A DNA stretch of 64,000 nucleotides from Plasmodiophora brassicae (lineage: Eukaryota > Endomyxa > Phytomyxea > Plasmodiophorida > Plasmodiophoridae), in contig JASFAU010000018.1 of NCBI GenBank assembly GCA_039704465.1, positions 719,139 through 783,138 of the forward strand. Direction: 5' to 3'. Positions 1-12,496 of this stretch are shown one piece after another; within the stretch, counting starts at the first letter, position 1; each line of letters opens with the position of its first letter. A model generated the notes under the pieces. It was not told the origin of the DNA. It saw only the letters and a list, made by a program, of their open reading frames with translations, and searched no databases. Position numbers and translations under genes: made by a program.

Positions 1-556
1 GCTTGCATCGATCGAAAACGGCAAAGTGACGCGGCCTATGACGACGGTACCGCACCAGCGGGCTGCCAACGAGCTGGTGTACACCACTACTCGCGTGTGC
101 CGTGTCTGTTGTGAGCAGGTCGAGCAGACCATGTCGTGCTCAGAACTGGGCAGTTTCCCCAGTAGGTCCTTCACGGACACGGTCCTGGAGGGTGGGCCAA
201 ACATCGACATGTGGAAGGTCGGCACCGGCTGTGCGTGTTGTCGCTCGGTCCGCGACAAGCCGATGCACGACAGGCATTTGGAGACCATGACGTGATCGAA
301 ATGCACGAGGTGTTCTGTGATGGACGCCGGCCAGAACTTGATGAGGCCAGGATGCAGCTGGACATCCGGACAGTGGCGCATCCAAGGAGATCCCGACGAA
401 GGAGGATCCGCCGGCCGAGCCGGCAGAGAAGACCGACGCAGCCGCCCAGTCGGGCACTGACGACCTGTCCCTGATACCCTCATAGCTGCCCAGGTTTGTT
501 AACACGATACGTCGCGTTCCAACATGGCGACGACGTGCGAATAGGATAACTGTTCA
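1..556. other. No supportable gene
   Basis: Several overlapping open frames exist on both strands, but none shows a recognisable domain or a consistent splice pattern. The left edge may hold the end of a gene lying outside the window. Confidence 0.4.
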
Positions 557-2057
557 TCAAAGAGGCGGTTTGCATTTGGCGGGTCGCTTGATGGGTTCTA
601 TGGACATGGACCGCTCCATCAGGTCGGCGATGGACGTGGCCGAGGCGAGCCGGCGGCACCCGAGCGCGTACTGAACGTCGCGGTCCGGCTTGATCCAGTA
701 GTCATCCTGCTCGCAAACGCGTAACGCGTCCAGGGCCAGGCGGGCGATGTGCTGACCGACGATACAGCGCTTCACGACGTCCTGCCCGGAGACGAGCATG
801 TCCTCGTGGACGCGGATGTCCCGAACGACGCTGGCGATGCAGGGGATCCGAAATCGGGCCGGTTGCGCGTGCGCATACAGACGCCTGTACGTGCCAAACT
901 TGTCGTGGTCGGAGATCAGCTGCTGCAGCTGGACGAATTGTCGCCAGCGCCGACCGGGCAACGTCTCGAACAGCTCGCGACGAAGGCGCCGGAGCGGGTG
1001 CACCGTCAGCGCCGCCGCGATCTCGCACGCCGAATGGAAATTGCACCGACGCAGGCAGTGCATGGCGATGGCCACCCACTTCGACACCGCCCGGCGTCGT
1101 TGTCGTCGTGACCGGCGCAGGAGGATCTCGCTGGCGACCCAGATGACGATGCGGTCCGACATGCTGGCGAACGCTTGCAGGCGGCCGGGACCGATCAGGT
1201 CGCGAGGCGTGATCTCCGACAGCCTGGCGCGCATGTGCACACACATCTGGTCGGCGATGACGCCCGCCGGCAGCCGGTCGAACGCGTACCGCCTGGACAG
1301 GAACCGGCACGACGGCATCCACAGGAAGTTGGGCGAACCGACAGGTCGTTCGTCTGCGAAGAACGTGGTGGTCAGACGGCGAGGCGGCCGGCGCAGGCGT
1401 GCAATGCGGCGGCGCCCCTCCCCACATTTGTCCCTGATGACGAACATGTCCTCGGCGACCGCCAGGCAGGCTTGCGCCCTCACCTCCAGACCGGACAGGT
1501 CCACGGCGAGAAACCGTTCGAGCATGGACCAGGACGCGGGCGGATAATGCTGAAGGCACGTCGTCAGCTCCATCTCGTGGCCTGCGGCACGGTCCGAAAC
1601 AACCTGTCAAGATGGGGGCGTCCACCGAACGACGAGAGCGGGCCTACCAGTGAAGTCGCCGGCATAGCAGGCGGCCCACGTCTCAACGAATGACAGGATT
1701 TGCAGGTTGCGCGTGAGGAACAAATCGGCAAGCAGGTCGACGGGAGCGTCCAGCGAGCGCTGCAGTCCCATGAGATCCTCCCAGATGACGAGACGAAACC
1801 CGTCGCCCCCCCGGTACCTTGGACCGTTGTTCAGCGAGCAGCGCCGCCTTGAACAGGATGACCGGAGGGTGCTCCAGGAGGTCATCGAGCAGGACGCGCA
1901 GCAGGTCGCACGGGGCGACGACGTAGACGAACCAGTCGAGGAACACGCGCAGGTCGCGATGCGACCGGCCCAGGACGCCGGTCGCCTCCAGCAGGGCGCG
2001 CGCGCCCTCGACCCCCATGTCACGTCCACTCCCGCGTCCGCAATGCACGACGGCCAC
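557..2057 (-). CDS. Ras guanine-nucleotide exchange factor (RasGEF)
   Basis: Predicted activator of a Ras-family GTPase, exchanging GDP for GTP at membranes. Exons on the minus strand are 2057-1818, 1759-1648 and 1581-557, with introns of 58 bp (1760-1817) and 66 bp (1582-1647). Phases agree and give about 458 residues from the ATG at 2057. The first two exons end in a REM-like (RasGEF_N) helical segment closing with a W-x(4)-Y-x-DF pattern. The last exon carries a Cdc25-type catalytic domain: a KWVAIAMHCL helix, NFHSACEI, an RLRRELFETLP helix, and the terminal 'RIPCI' strand before the final helices. The protein may begin upstream, because the frame before 2057 was not resolved. No other signalling domain is visible. 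Domain identity is inferred from residue pattern; the Ras partner cannot be told. Confidence 0.75.
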
Positions 2058-2269
2058 CGCCCTTGGGAGGGGGCCCCGGGTCCGGCCCGCCCCAGTCGGC
2101 GCACCTCGGACTTGTCCGCAGGACCAGACGACTGATACAGTGATACCAGCGGGGACTCTTCGCGGGTGACCGGTCTTCCACGGCCTCTTTTACAGGCCGC
2201 GAATGCGGGTCGCCGACAGTACCGGATATCCTGAATACTGTAGTAGATGCGCAGCAGAGGGCTACGTGG

Positions 2270-4027
2270 CTATGGAGGCGCACCGAACTTCGCAGCTAGC
2301 CGTTCAGCAAGGTTCGCGAACTGCGCCGCATCGTCACGCACCCGAGCAGATTTATCGCCGAGCTCGTCGATGGCCTGACCACGTTGCTGCAGGGCGGCGA
2401 GCGCCTGCGACCCCGGCGTCGATCCATCCCCCATATCAACAGGCGGGACATCAGGTCCGGGATGGGCCTTTGTTTGAGGAGATGGTTCAGGGGATTCGAC
2501 AAGCTGCCCTGTTCCGGATGCGGGCGACGAACGCAGTTCATATGCGTTGGAGGCGACGACGGCCTCGACGGCACGATTAAAACAGGCATCGCAAACGCGG
2601 TGAGATTCACTGGAGCAGACAGCGCGCTTCAGGCTGCACGAGTCACAGACGAGCGCCCCGCACAGTCTGCAATGATGTTTGCGTCCGATGATTGGAAGAA
2701 AGTTGCTGCCACACAGCTCGCACGACGGACCTTCCCTGAAGTCAACCTTCGTCAGGTTGGAAACGGCGACATCACGTTTAAGCATCCATCGGGCAGCGGA
2801 CGTCGATGATAGGCGCCGAACGGCGCTGTCGACAAGCTGGTGCGTCGCGACTTGCCCAACAGCATTGACCAGATCCGGGCGAGCGCCATGAGCGACAAGG
2901 GCCATGGCGATCTGTTCCGACGTGCACAGATGAAGAGGAGTGTCGGCGCGATCATCCTTGGTCGGGGCGTTCGGATACGCGCCAGCGCGCAGCAGGTGGT
3001 TGACGATATTGACATGCACGCTTTTGGCCGCAGCGTCGTGCAATGCAGTCCGGCCAGAGCTTGAAAAGAATCGGACATCAGGAGAGGGCGATGCTGAGCA
3101 GATCGTTTCGATAACATCGGCGTTTCCGAGGTCGACCAAGCGATGCAATAGTGACGAACCATCGTCGAACTTGACATCGACAGAGAACCCATGGCGGACG
3201 AGCGCAGCGACGACGGCAGCAGGTCGGCCCTGCTGACAGGACGCAGCGGCCCATACAGGGGACGAATGGTCGGTCTGTTCAAATTCTCCAGGCAGAACAG
3301 CACCGGCCGCCAGCAAGTACTCGACCGTGTTCGCATGACCCAGGGAGCAGGATACATGCAGCGGCGTGCGCCCGTTGCCATCAGCGACAGCCGGGTCAGC
3401 ACCCGCATCGACCAGCATCTGGATCATGGGTTTGATGTCCTTCGCGCATGCTATATGCAGCGCGGTGCGTCCGTCTTCGTCCCTACGTACCATCACCAAA
3501 TGTCATCAGATTCGTGGAGCGCAGACGCCAACCATGGCAGCACGTACTGCCTATCGATGGAAAACGAAGGCGTCTCCTTCAACAGCCTGTTGAACTCCTC
3601 GGTGGCATTCAAGAAACATGCTGAGTGTAGCGTGCCCCGAAGGATCTGGCAGGTGAGTGAGGCCGAGCGTCGTAAACAAAACTGGCGTTCTGGGTTCCAT
3701 CCCCACCTCATGCCGATCTGCTGTCGGGACCGCGGTTCGAATTGCGCTGACGATAGCTGCGACCAGGCCGGCATGGTCGGTTGAATCCGCGCAGGACACC
3801 TGGATCGACGTCGACGCCGACGGCGAGACCGTCAGGTCCGCGCCCCGATCAACAACGAACGACCCGTCCGCCAGCGCCAGCGCCTCGCCATCGACCACGA
3901 CCTGATCGGCATCGACCCGGCACTGCACCGGGCGCCCATCGACCAGCACGCTGCACTCATACGGTACTACGCGAGCGCCGTCGCCGTCGACCATCTCCTC
4001 GGACAACCCGCCAGACGGCAGCCACAA
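2270..4027 (-). CDS. Ankyrin-repeat FYVE-finger protein with SNARE-like C-terminus
   Basis: Probable endosomal adaptor that binds phosphatidylinositol 3-phosphate. Exons are 4027-3707, 3645-3548 and 3482-2270; introns are 61 bp (3646-3706) and 65 bp (3483-3547); the coding sum of 1632 nt gives 543 residues. The N-terminal ~100 residues look like a PH-type beta-sandwich ending in an amphipathic helix. Next come ankyrin repeats, with 'GRTALHIAC', 'GRTPLHVSC' and 'GRTALHDAA' marking successive repeats. A FYVE zinc finger follows, with CELC, the basic RKHHCRLCG signature, CDSC and CDACF. The classical WxxD upstream of the first cysteine pair is not visible. The last ~35 residues form a helix starting RGQAIDEL that resembles an R-SNARE heptad core. 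Joining the second exon restores the ankyrin repeat exactly, which supports the splice model. The gene is divergent from HPPD across about 257 bp. Confidence 0.85.
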
Positions 4028-4284
4028 TCAAAATGACGCCCGTCACGAGGTCCGCTGCTCACCTCGGCATGACACGACGCGCCGTGACAGCCCCCCGTCG
4101 GAACGCGCGCCATGCAGTGGCACATCGCGTGATATTTTGGGCCAGGTCGGCGGCCCGTGCCGTGCAGTGGCTTCGTGATTCGTTTTGTGCTTTGGTTTTG
4201 GGACAGGTCGGACCGTCCCAGTCACGGACGGTGGGTCCGCGGGGCCATCCATCGCCCGGACGCGCCCAGTCGTGAACAAACGCG
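4028..4284. promoter_or_regulatory. Shared divergent promoter interval
   Basis: These 257 bp separate the start codons of the FYVE gene (minus) and HPPD (plus), so both promoters and 5' leaders must lie here. No specific motif can be named. Confidence 0.4.
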
Positions 4285-5498
<1,214 letters not shown>

Positions 5499-5580
5499 TC
5501 GCGCCCCACCCGCGACGTTTTAGAATGCATCAACACGTCGTGAACTGTGTCGACAATGTCGGTCCGCGTCGTGTAGTTTT

Positions 5581-6531
5581 CTAGCTGATCGTAGCAGCAG
5601 GCAAGGACGGCGACGTGCAACAGCCTTTGCCGATCACCTGAAGCGGCGCACCGGCGAACGTGGCAACGCGCTCGGCGTTGGTCTTGAACAGCGGGGCGCT
5701 CGTCTCCCACGCGTTGCCCTTCTTCTTCGGATTGACCTGCGCCGGCGGAGCAGGCGGCACGTTCGCGCCGGCGATGGTGACGATGTCGCCCGGCAGGGCG
5801 CCCTCGGGCGGGGAGATCAGCTCGACCACGGTCCTGTCCGCGTTGGACGCGCACATGACCATCCCGTTCGACATGATCCCACGCAGCTTGTTCGCTGGCG
5901 CACGAACGAACGATATTAGGCGAACGTGGCGTGGGACGACGAGAGCCGACGTCGCTTACGTTTCAGGTTGGCGAACACGACGCACAGCGAGTTGCGCAGG
6001 CGATCCTCGGTGATGAACTTGACGAGCCCGCTGACGATCTCTGGTCATCATTGCCCCGCAGTGAGGTAACCGGTACCAGACAGACACGCAATGCGGGGTT
6101 GTACCTCGGGGCGAAGGTTCGCCCAGGTCGATCTGCTCGACGTAGAGCGAGTCGGCATCGGGATGCTTGCGCACGTCAACGATCCGCCCGACGCGGAATT
6201 CCAGCTGTTCGAACTGGGCACGTTCGTCAGCGCTGACGGACGCGGCGGCTTCGCCCTGCGGTTCCGAGGCCGGTGCCTGGGAAGGAGCGGCGGGGCGCCT
6301 CGGTGCGGCGTGCACGCCGGTCCACGTGTACGACGTGTGGCCGTGCGGGATCTCGGGCGACCACGTGATATCACCCGGCGGCGTCAGTTTGTGGTCGAGC
6401 GCCCCGCCTGCGGTCGCTGCCGTTGCCTTCGTACAGGCGGGGGCGGCCCGGCCCGGCCCGACGTTGATGGCCTGGACACGGGCGATGACCCGGTTCAGCG
6501 CGTCCAGTGCAGCGGCGGACTTGATCGTCAT
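5581..6531 (-). CDS. AIMP1/EMAP-II/Arc1-like tRNA-binding protein
   Basis: Predicted tRNA-binding cofactor of aminoacyl-tRNA synthetases. Exons are 6531-6105, 6040-5960 and 5894-5581, with introns of 64 bp (6041-6104) and 65 bp (5895-5959); 822 nt give 273 residues. The N-terminal ~45 residues are helical and a linker rich in Ala and Pro follows. The C-terminal half is the OB-fold tRNA_bind domain: [20 protein letters not shown], then 'IVSGLVKFI', '[18 protein letters not shown]' and the closing EMAP-II-like strand set. An upstream in-frame ATG at 6654 would add a low-complexity Arg-rich leader, so the ATG at 6531 is preferred. No catalytic synthetase domain is attached, which argues for an Arc1p/AIMP1-type partner rather than a Tyr- or Met-tRNA synthetase C-terminus. 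Confidence 0.9.
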
Positions 6532-7206
6532 GGTAGTCGCGCGCTCTGACGCAGTCCGTGGCCTCGGCTGCGCTGATGGTTCGCGCGCGCGCGTTCCTCG
6601 AGCTTCCTCCCGCCCGAGCGCACCCGCCCGTCCTTCCGGGATCGTGATGACCACCTATCTCAGCGGCGGTGCCGATGCGAGTGTAGTGGTCGACACGTTC
6701 GGTCGTCTATCACGGCCTGTCCGCAACCTGGGGGTCTCCCGTGTCTGGTTCATCACACACACACATACACACAACCGTCTTGTGTCGGTGCGTTGTCTTA
6801 TCCGCGCGCGTCCCGGCTCCGGTGCATCTTGCCTTTTCCCGCCACCGCGTCTCCCAACGAATGTCGCGTCGACCGTCCCCCAAATATCCCCGCCTCGTCA
6901 GTCCAACTTTGGCGTGCCCTTTGGAGCACCCGGTTGGGCTTATCGACACGTCAGCGGATAGGATGGCATGCTTCCGCAGTCAACCGAGCAGGAGATAGTG
7001 TGCAGCGCGTCGCATGCGACGTAACGTTGGTGAGCGGGTTGCGCCTTGCTGCTGGCGAGGTCAGGGCAGTGCTTGGTGCTGGCCCCGCAGGACGACACGC
7101 GCGAGCGCCGCCCGAGCGTGCCGGATACGGATACTGTCGGGTTGATACATACGTATACATTTGTCTGGGGGCGATCGATTGAAGGGTACGCCTGGCACCT
7201 AGGACG
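6532..7206. other. Intergenic region, divergent
   Basis: Lies between the tRNA-binding protein (minus) and MNS1 (plus). It holds a short CA-rich run near 6750-6772 and no domain-bearing frame. Promoters of both neighbours must be here. Confidence 0.4.
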
Positions 7207-9023
7207 ATGGCGTCGCGAACGGCGCGTGGCTTCGACCTGCGCATGGCCGCCGAGCGGCGCGCCGAGGCCGAGATCTCCAAGCTCTCCGACACGTTGAAAG
7301 CGCATGCCAGCATCAAGGCCGAGGTCGGTCCAGCGTGCGCGTGCCGGCACTCGAATCGCTGAATGGCGACCGCGGCAGGTGGCCTCCGACCATCGCGTCG
7401 AGCAGATGCGCCGGGACAGGGAACGGCGCCTTCGGGAGGCGGAAGCGAAGCAGGGCGCCATTCTCGAACAGAAACTGCGGCAGGAGTACGAGGCGCGGAT
7501 CTTCGACAAGCAGCAGCAATGGTGTGCCTAGGGAACATTGCCGCGACGTAATCGACAGGGGTGGTCTCAGTGCGTTCTCCAGTCTGGTGGCCGAGCTTCA
7601 GCGCCGCAAGTCGGCGCAGGCCAGTGAGGACGCGCGGATCCGCCGCCTGTGCGACCAGAGCGAGGAGCTCCGCGCCCTGAAGGACAAGCTGGCAGCCGCC
7701 CAGATGAACAAGGAGCGGCACGCCCAGATGGAGGCCAACCTACGGATCAAACGCGAGAAGGTCGCCAAAGAGGTGAACGTCGCCGACCCGGTCGCTCCTG
7801 TGTATTGCTGACCGTCTGGTGCGGCTCAGGTCGAGCTCGAGGCGCGGCTCCTTCGGGAACGGGAGCAGGCCGAGAAATGGGAGAAGGAACGCGTCGAGGG
7901 CCGCCAGGTGAACCTCGGGAACCTGAAGGACGACCTGGACCGGCAGATCCAGGACCGACAACAGAAGAAGCTGGTCGCGTACGAGGAGTTCCTCCAGGAA
8001 AAGAAACAGGTCGACGAGATCGTCAGGCGCGTCCACGACCAGGAGCGACTGTCCGTAACCACGACGGCCGACATGCCGGAGAGCGGTGTTCTGACGACGC
8101 GTTTCGGTCTAGGCAAGAGGAAGAAAAGACCAAGAAGCGTGCCGAACTTCGCGAGATGCTCCACAAGTACGAGGTGGAGAGGCGCACGATGAAGATCAAG
8201 CTGAAGGAAAACGAAGCGGCCGAGATGCGCAAACTGGAGGAGTGGGCACGATCCCAGGAGCAGCGCCTGAGCGAGGTCGCCGCCAAGAAGGAGGAGCAGA
8301 AGGCGCGCGAGGCCGCCAAGTACAGGCGCGTGGCCGCCGACATGGACAACGCCCGCAAGGAGCAGGAGGAGACCGAACAGCTGCTCATCGAGCTCTTCAT
8401 CGAGGAGGCCGACCAGAAGATCCGCCAGGCCGCCGAGGATCGCGAGGCGCGACGGCTCGCCCTGCGCCGCGAGATGCAGGAGGCGCACCGCCAGCAACAG
8501 GTCCACACATTTCCGCGCCGTTTCCCGTTAACGTCGTTTTCGGCGCGGTTGTTCTTCTCGCTGCTGACGGCCCTGTTTCTTGCGCGAGCCCATTCGACGT
8601 GAACCTGACGTGTGCCTGCAGATTCTGATCGAGAGGAAGCGCTGCCAGGAGAAGGAGCAGGAGGAGGCGTTGCGCGCGCGTATGATGGCCAAGTTCGCCG
8701 AGGACAGCAGGGTCGAGCAGATGAACGCGGAGCGCGCGCGCCGGGCCAAGCTCGAGCACCGGCGCATGGTGCAGAAGGCGCTGGAGGAGCGACGCGCCAT
8801 GTTCGAGGCGGAGCGCGCCGAGGAGATCGCCGCCGCTCAGCGCCAGCGCGACGAGGAGGAGCAGCGCCTGCTCATTGTCGAGCGCGAACGCGAACGCATG
8901 CTCAAGGAATACGCCCGCAAGCTGCGCGAGTACCTGCCCCGCGGCGTCCTGCGCAACGAGCAGGACAGGCGCGTCGTGTTCGGCAGCGACACGCCCGAGC
9001 AGGGTGCCGCCGGCGCCGACTGA
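7207..9023 (+). CDS. MNS1: MNS1-like axonemal coiled-coil protein
   Basis: Predicted microtubule inner protein of the flagellar doublet. Exons are 7207-7323, 7379-7521, 7583-7772, 7830-8050, 8113-8500 and 8622-9023; the second intron's acceptor could instead be at 7570. The sum of 1461 nt gives 486 residues, against 495 for human MNS1. Almost the whole protein is a charged coiled coil rich in Arg, Glu and Lys. Landmarks shared with the trichohyalin/MNS1 family are ELRALKDKLAAAQMNKER, a MMAKFAEDSRVEQMNA block, and the C-terminal YLPRGVL motif. Five introns of 55-121 bp restore the coil each time. The gene implies a flagellated life stage. Confidence 0.88.
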
Positions 9024-9166
9024 CCCGGCCTCTTCGGCGCGGCTCTGCCCCACAATAAACATGCTGCGAGCAGGTACTCTGCTGCGGGCCTGCACCTGGG
9101 ATGCCCTCAGTCACGACCTGTTGCTGAGGACGCCCGGCATCCCAGCTCCGACTATACTGCCGTTAT

Positions 9167-11080
9167 TCATTCCAGTGTCGCCCGGACGGCGTCTAACCTC
9201 GGTGCCGCCCGTTCCGGTTCGTCAACGGCGTCGCCGTCGCTCAGACTGCTGCTGCTATCCGAGCTGAGCGTGCTGTTGAGCGCGTCCTTGGCGTTGTCGG
9301 TCGACCTGGATGCCAGCAGGGGCGGGCCGGCCTGCGCGGATTCGTACCGGCTGATGGTCTTGGCCGTCGGCGGGTCATCGTCGGCGTCGTCGTCGTCGTC
9401 GTCGTCGCTGGACAGCTCATCGGACGTGTTCGTCGCCACCGACTCCTGCTTGTGGAGCGACGACAGCGACCGCTCGTGTTGGGCGGCCGCCGGTCCCTGC
9501 CCCGCCTCCGATGGGCGCTGCGTCCTCGGGTTGACCACAGTGGCGACCTTCCTGGATGCCAGCGGGTCCGCCTTGGCGACGGGCCCGCCCGCTCTGAACG
9601 CGGCCAGCTCGGCCTGTGCCGTCTCCGCCTCCTTCCTCCAGTACTTGCAGCGCTCCTCGAGCTCGCGAACCTGATCGCGTAGGCTGTCCAGCTGCCTCGC
9701 GATGTGGGCGGGGACCGGCGGCGCGTCCGGCAGCGCCAGGGCGGCGACCGTGTCCGGCGGCGGCTTGGGCGACCGCGGCACGATCGTCATCCCCGACATG
9801 CTCCTGCTGACGTACTCCTGGGCGGGGGCAGGCGCCACCGACGCCGGCTTGCTCTGCTCGACGGCCGGGCGCCCTAGGGCGGCGATGCTGCCCCGGCCCG
9901 TCGTGAACAACGTCGAGATGAACGACGGGCGCGACTTGGCCGCCGGCACGTTCGCCACCGCCGCCGCCGAGTCGAACGTCGGCATCGCCGGGCGCACCTT
10001 GGTCGTCCCGCTGGCGCCCACCCGCAACGTGTCCATGACCCGGGTGCGCGTCCGACGCAGCGTGCCCTTGGCGTCGCCGCCGGTCGACGCCAGCAGCTGG
10101 TTCATGATGCGGGCCGACGACGTCGACTTGAGGCGCGTGATGTTCCCCAGGGATTCGTCGTCGTCGCCGGCCGACGCGCGCTCGTACGCGACGCCGTCGA
10201 ACACGTCGTCGTACTGGTTGACGAGGATCTCGAACAGCGGCTTCATGTCGAGGATGTCGCCGCGTTCGGCCCCGGACAGGCAGGGCGCGAAGCAGATGGC
10301 CAGCGACGCCGGCGACATCTTGGTCGTCGTCGTGTTCGCGCAGACGTCGCGCAGCAGGCCGAACAGGTCGTGGATGACGGCCCGGTTGTCGGTCGGCATG
10401 CTGGACAGGAGCGCCCGGACCTGGCCCGGCGCCGTCGCCTGCGTCATCGGCGTGACGGACGCGGCCGTGAACAGCGGCTCCGGCAGCGTCCAGAGCAGGC
10501 GCTTGATGGCGCCGGCCGTCGACTCGACGTCGCGGGCCTCGTCGGCCGTCACGACGTCCGGTCGGTTCAGGTACGCCGACCGGCAGATGGATTTGATGAG
10601 CGAGGCGCGCCCCGGGACCCGGAACAGGCCTTCCTGGTTGGCGCCGCCATTGTCGCGGCACAGGCGGACGAGTTGCAACAGGGCCCGGACGATGTGGGCC
10701 GGCATGCGCACCGGGGCGGACGGGTCCGCTCGCGACGTGTACGTTCGCAGGTTCAGGATCCAGGCGCGCGCTTCCTCGGGGTCGGGTGCCAGCAGCAGCA
10801 GCGACCGCGAGCCGAACAGCAGGACCAGGGTGCGCCGGCTGGCGTCATCGTCGGACAGGTAGGCGCCATGCAGTTCGGCCAGGTCGATGACGCCCTTCTC
10901 GGTCTCGTCGTCGGCCCGCTCGAAGTAGCGCAGGCGGGACCATTCGAGGCGGAAGTACCGTTTCTGGTAGTAGTTCAGCCCGAGCTTGTTGTTCGTCAAC
11001 TTCTCCAGCGCGCCCTCCATTCGACGTCGTGAGGCGGGCGCGCCCACCACCGCAACCCGATATGCCAGCAACCGGGGCAC
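9167..11080 (-). CDS. PH-RhoGAP protein
   Basis: Predicted GTPase-activating protein for Rho/Rac-type GTPases. It is a single open frame of 637 codons; the ATG at 11020, which begins MEGALEKL just before the PH domain, is the likelier start. The PH domain covers roughly residues 1-105, with YYQKRYFRLE and a closing ARAWILNLR helix. The RhoGAP domain covers about 110-280 and carries the arginine-finger motif EGLFRVPG, the KRLLWTLPEPL helix and the MSPASLAICFAPCL motif, so it should be active. The C-terminal ~300 residues are Ser/Pro/Ala-rich and include a short coiled coil near LRDQVRELEERC and a run of aspartates. Lack of introns is unusual here. MNS1 ends convergently 144 bp away. Confidence 0.92.
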   Translation of the reverse strand: MPRLLAYRVAVVGAPASRRRMEGALEKLTNNKLGLNYYQKRYFRLEWSRLRYFERADDETEKGVIDLAELHGAYLSDDDASRRTLVLLFGSRSLLLLAPDPEEARAWILNLRTYTSRADPSAPVRMPAHIVRALLQLVRLCRDNGGANQEGLFRVPGRASLIKSICRSAYLNRPDVVTADEARDVESTAGAIKRLLWTLPEPLFTAASVTPMTQATAPGQVRALLSSMPTDNRAVIHDLFGLLRDVCANTTTTKMSPASLAICFAPCLSGAERGDILDMKPLFEILVNQYDDVFDGVAYERASAGDDDESLGNITRLKSTSSARIMNQLLASTGGDAKGTLRRTRTRVMDTLRVGASGTTKVRPAMPTFDSAAAVANVPAAKSRPSFISTLFTTGRGSIAALGRPAVEQSKPASVAPAPAQEYVSRSMSGMTIVPRSPKPPPDTVAALALPDAPPVPAHIARQLDSLRDQVRELEERCKYWRKEAETAQAELAAFRAGGPVAKADPLASRKVATVVNPRTQRPSEAGQGPAAAQHERSLSSLHKQESVATNTSDELSSDDDDDDDADDDPPTAKTISRYESAQAGPPLLASRSTDNAKDALNSTLSSDSSSSLSDGDAVDEPERAAPRLDAVRATLE

Positions 11081-11765
11081 GCGCCTCCCACACCTGTCCA
11101 GAGGGAGATACCGTAGATGAATGTGTACCTAGGCAGATAGCATAGCACAAAGCCGCCTGCTGCGGAAGCAGGGTCCTGCCCCGGTGCCTCGATCGGGTGT
11201 CCCGCTTCCACCTCTAACGCCTATCCTGGCCCAGTCACAAGACATCTCCTGCCGGCACATCGTCTCAAACAGAACAAGGCTGCAGTACAAGCAGACCAGG
11301 TCGACGCGCGCGTACACCGACCCTGCAGGTCGTCCTGGCGTCAGTCGGTGCCGAACAGCAGCGGTCAGTACTGCAGTCGGTGCAGGGCGCGGCGCCCGTT
11401 GCCGATCGAGGGCACCGACAACGATATCCCCCTGCCGGAGTGTCGACCATGGAAACTAATACCAGACGAGCAACGCGCGCATGCAGGGCATCGCAGCACG
11501 CACGTCGTTAGGCATCTGGTCGCGCCAATTCCCAGCGAACCTCTCGCGTCCATCGCCGTCAATTATGTGCCTGCGTGTACACGCGGACCAGGGCGTAAAA
11601 CATAGATGCGCCGACTCGCTACGACGCAGCGTGAATCGAACTATCATTCCTTTCGACAAGAGCTCGCGACAACCGGGCGGACATCTACATCCTTATGCAC
11701 ATGATCACTCTCGGACACTCATGCTGGGCACGATTTATGAACTAGAGAGCTCAACAACGGTCATC

Positions 11766-12292
11766 TTACAGTAGCTGAGCGTATTCATCAGGCGTGTTGG
11801 TCTGCGTCCTGGCGAACCATTCTCGGCGAACGATCATAGACGCCTTGAAAACAATCAAGCACAGAATGACGGCAAGGATGATGCTAGAGACGACTTTCGA
11901 TGTTGTCTTGTCCAGCAAGCTGCGCGCATCAAGAACAATGAGGGTCATCACTGCCAGGGTCACCGCGCCGACCAACGAACAGCACTCCTCATCATCGACT
12001 GTCATTCCTGTTGGTATCGGACCATACGGAATGTTCGGACGTACGTGTTGGTAGCACGCGCGCCAGAACCTCATACGCGATGTCGGCAACACGTCTCGGC
12101 TCCCCCCGCCGCGACTCCATGTTGACCCAGACTGCAGTGCCAGTCACCCACGTCGTCACTGATGCAGAGAAACGTTGCGGGTAGCCTGGTCGACCAGTTT
12201 AGCTTGCTGTGCAGCAGGTAGAGTTGCCGATGGTTCTTCAGATCCATGCGGCTGACGTCGCCAACGGCGGCGTCAATATCGTTGTCCGCCAA
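11766..12292 (-). pseudogene. Fragment of an LRR/transmembrane gene
   Basis: The frame 12092-11766 encodes about 108 residues with two hydrophobic spans (LVGAVTLAVMTLIVL and VVSSIILAVILCLIVF). The frame upstream, near 12292-12180, has an LRR-like texture (DLKNHRQLYLL). Together they resemble the C-terminus of the lipase/LRR/TM gene at 34-38 kb, but no complete exon chain or start can be traced. I treat this as a remnant or an unresolved paralogue. The preceding 11081-11765 shows nothing coding. Confidence 0.3.
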
Positions 12293-12496
12293 ACCCTGTG
12301 GAATCGGGCCGGTTCAATGCTCGATTACGCGCCGGTGTACCGAGGCCCCAGCATTCGGTCGACCGCGTAGCGAACGCCGCGATTGCCGATACCGCCATGG
12401 TAGAACAGCAGCGTGCACCGGATCAGCAATCTCGGACGTTATAGACGATGGGACGTCCGCTGCAACAAACGGAACCGCCAGACGCTTCGGACGTGA

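Noticed and set aside
140..505. 121-codon minus-strand frame
   Set aside because: No recognisable motif and no splice partner.
9702..10862. 386-codon plus-strand open frame
   Set aside because: Shadow of the RhoGAP gene, no domain of its own.
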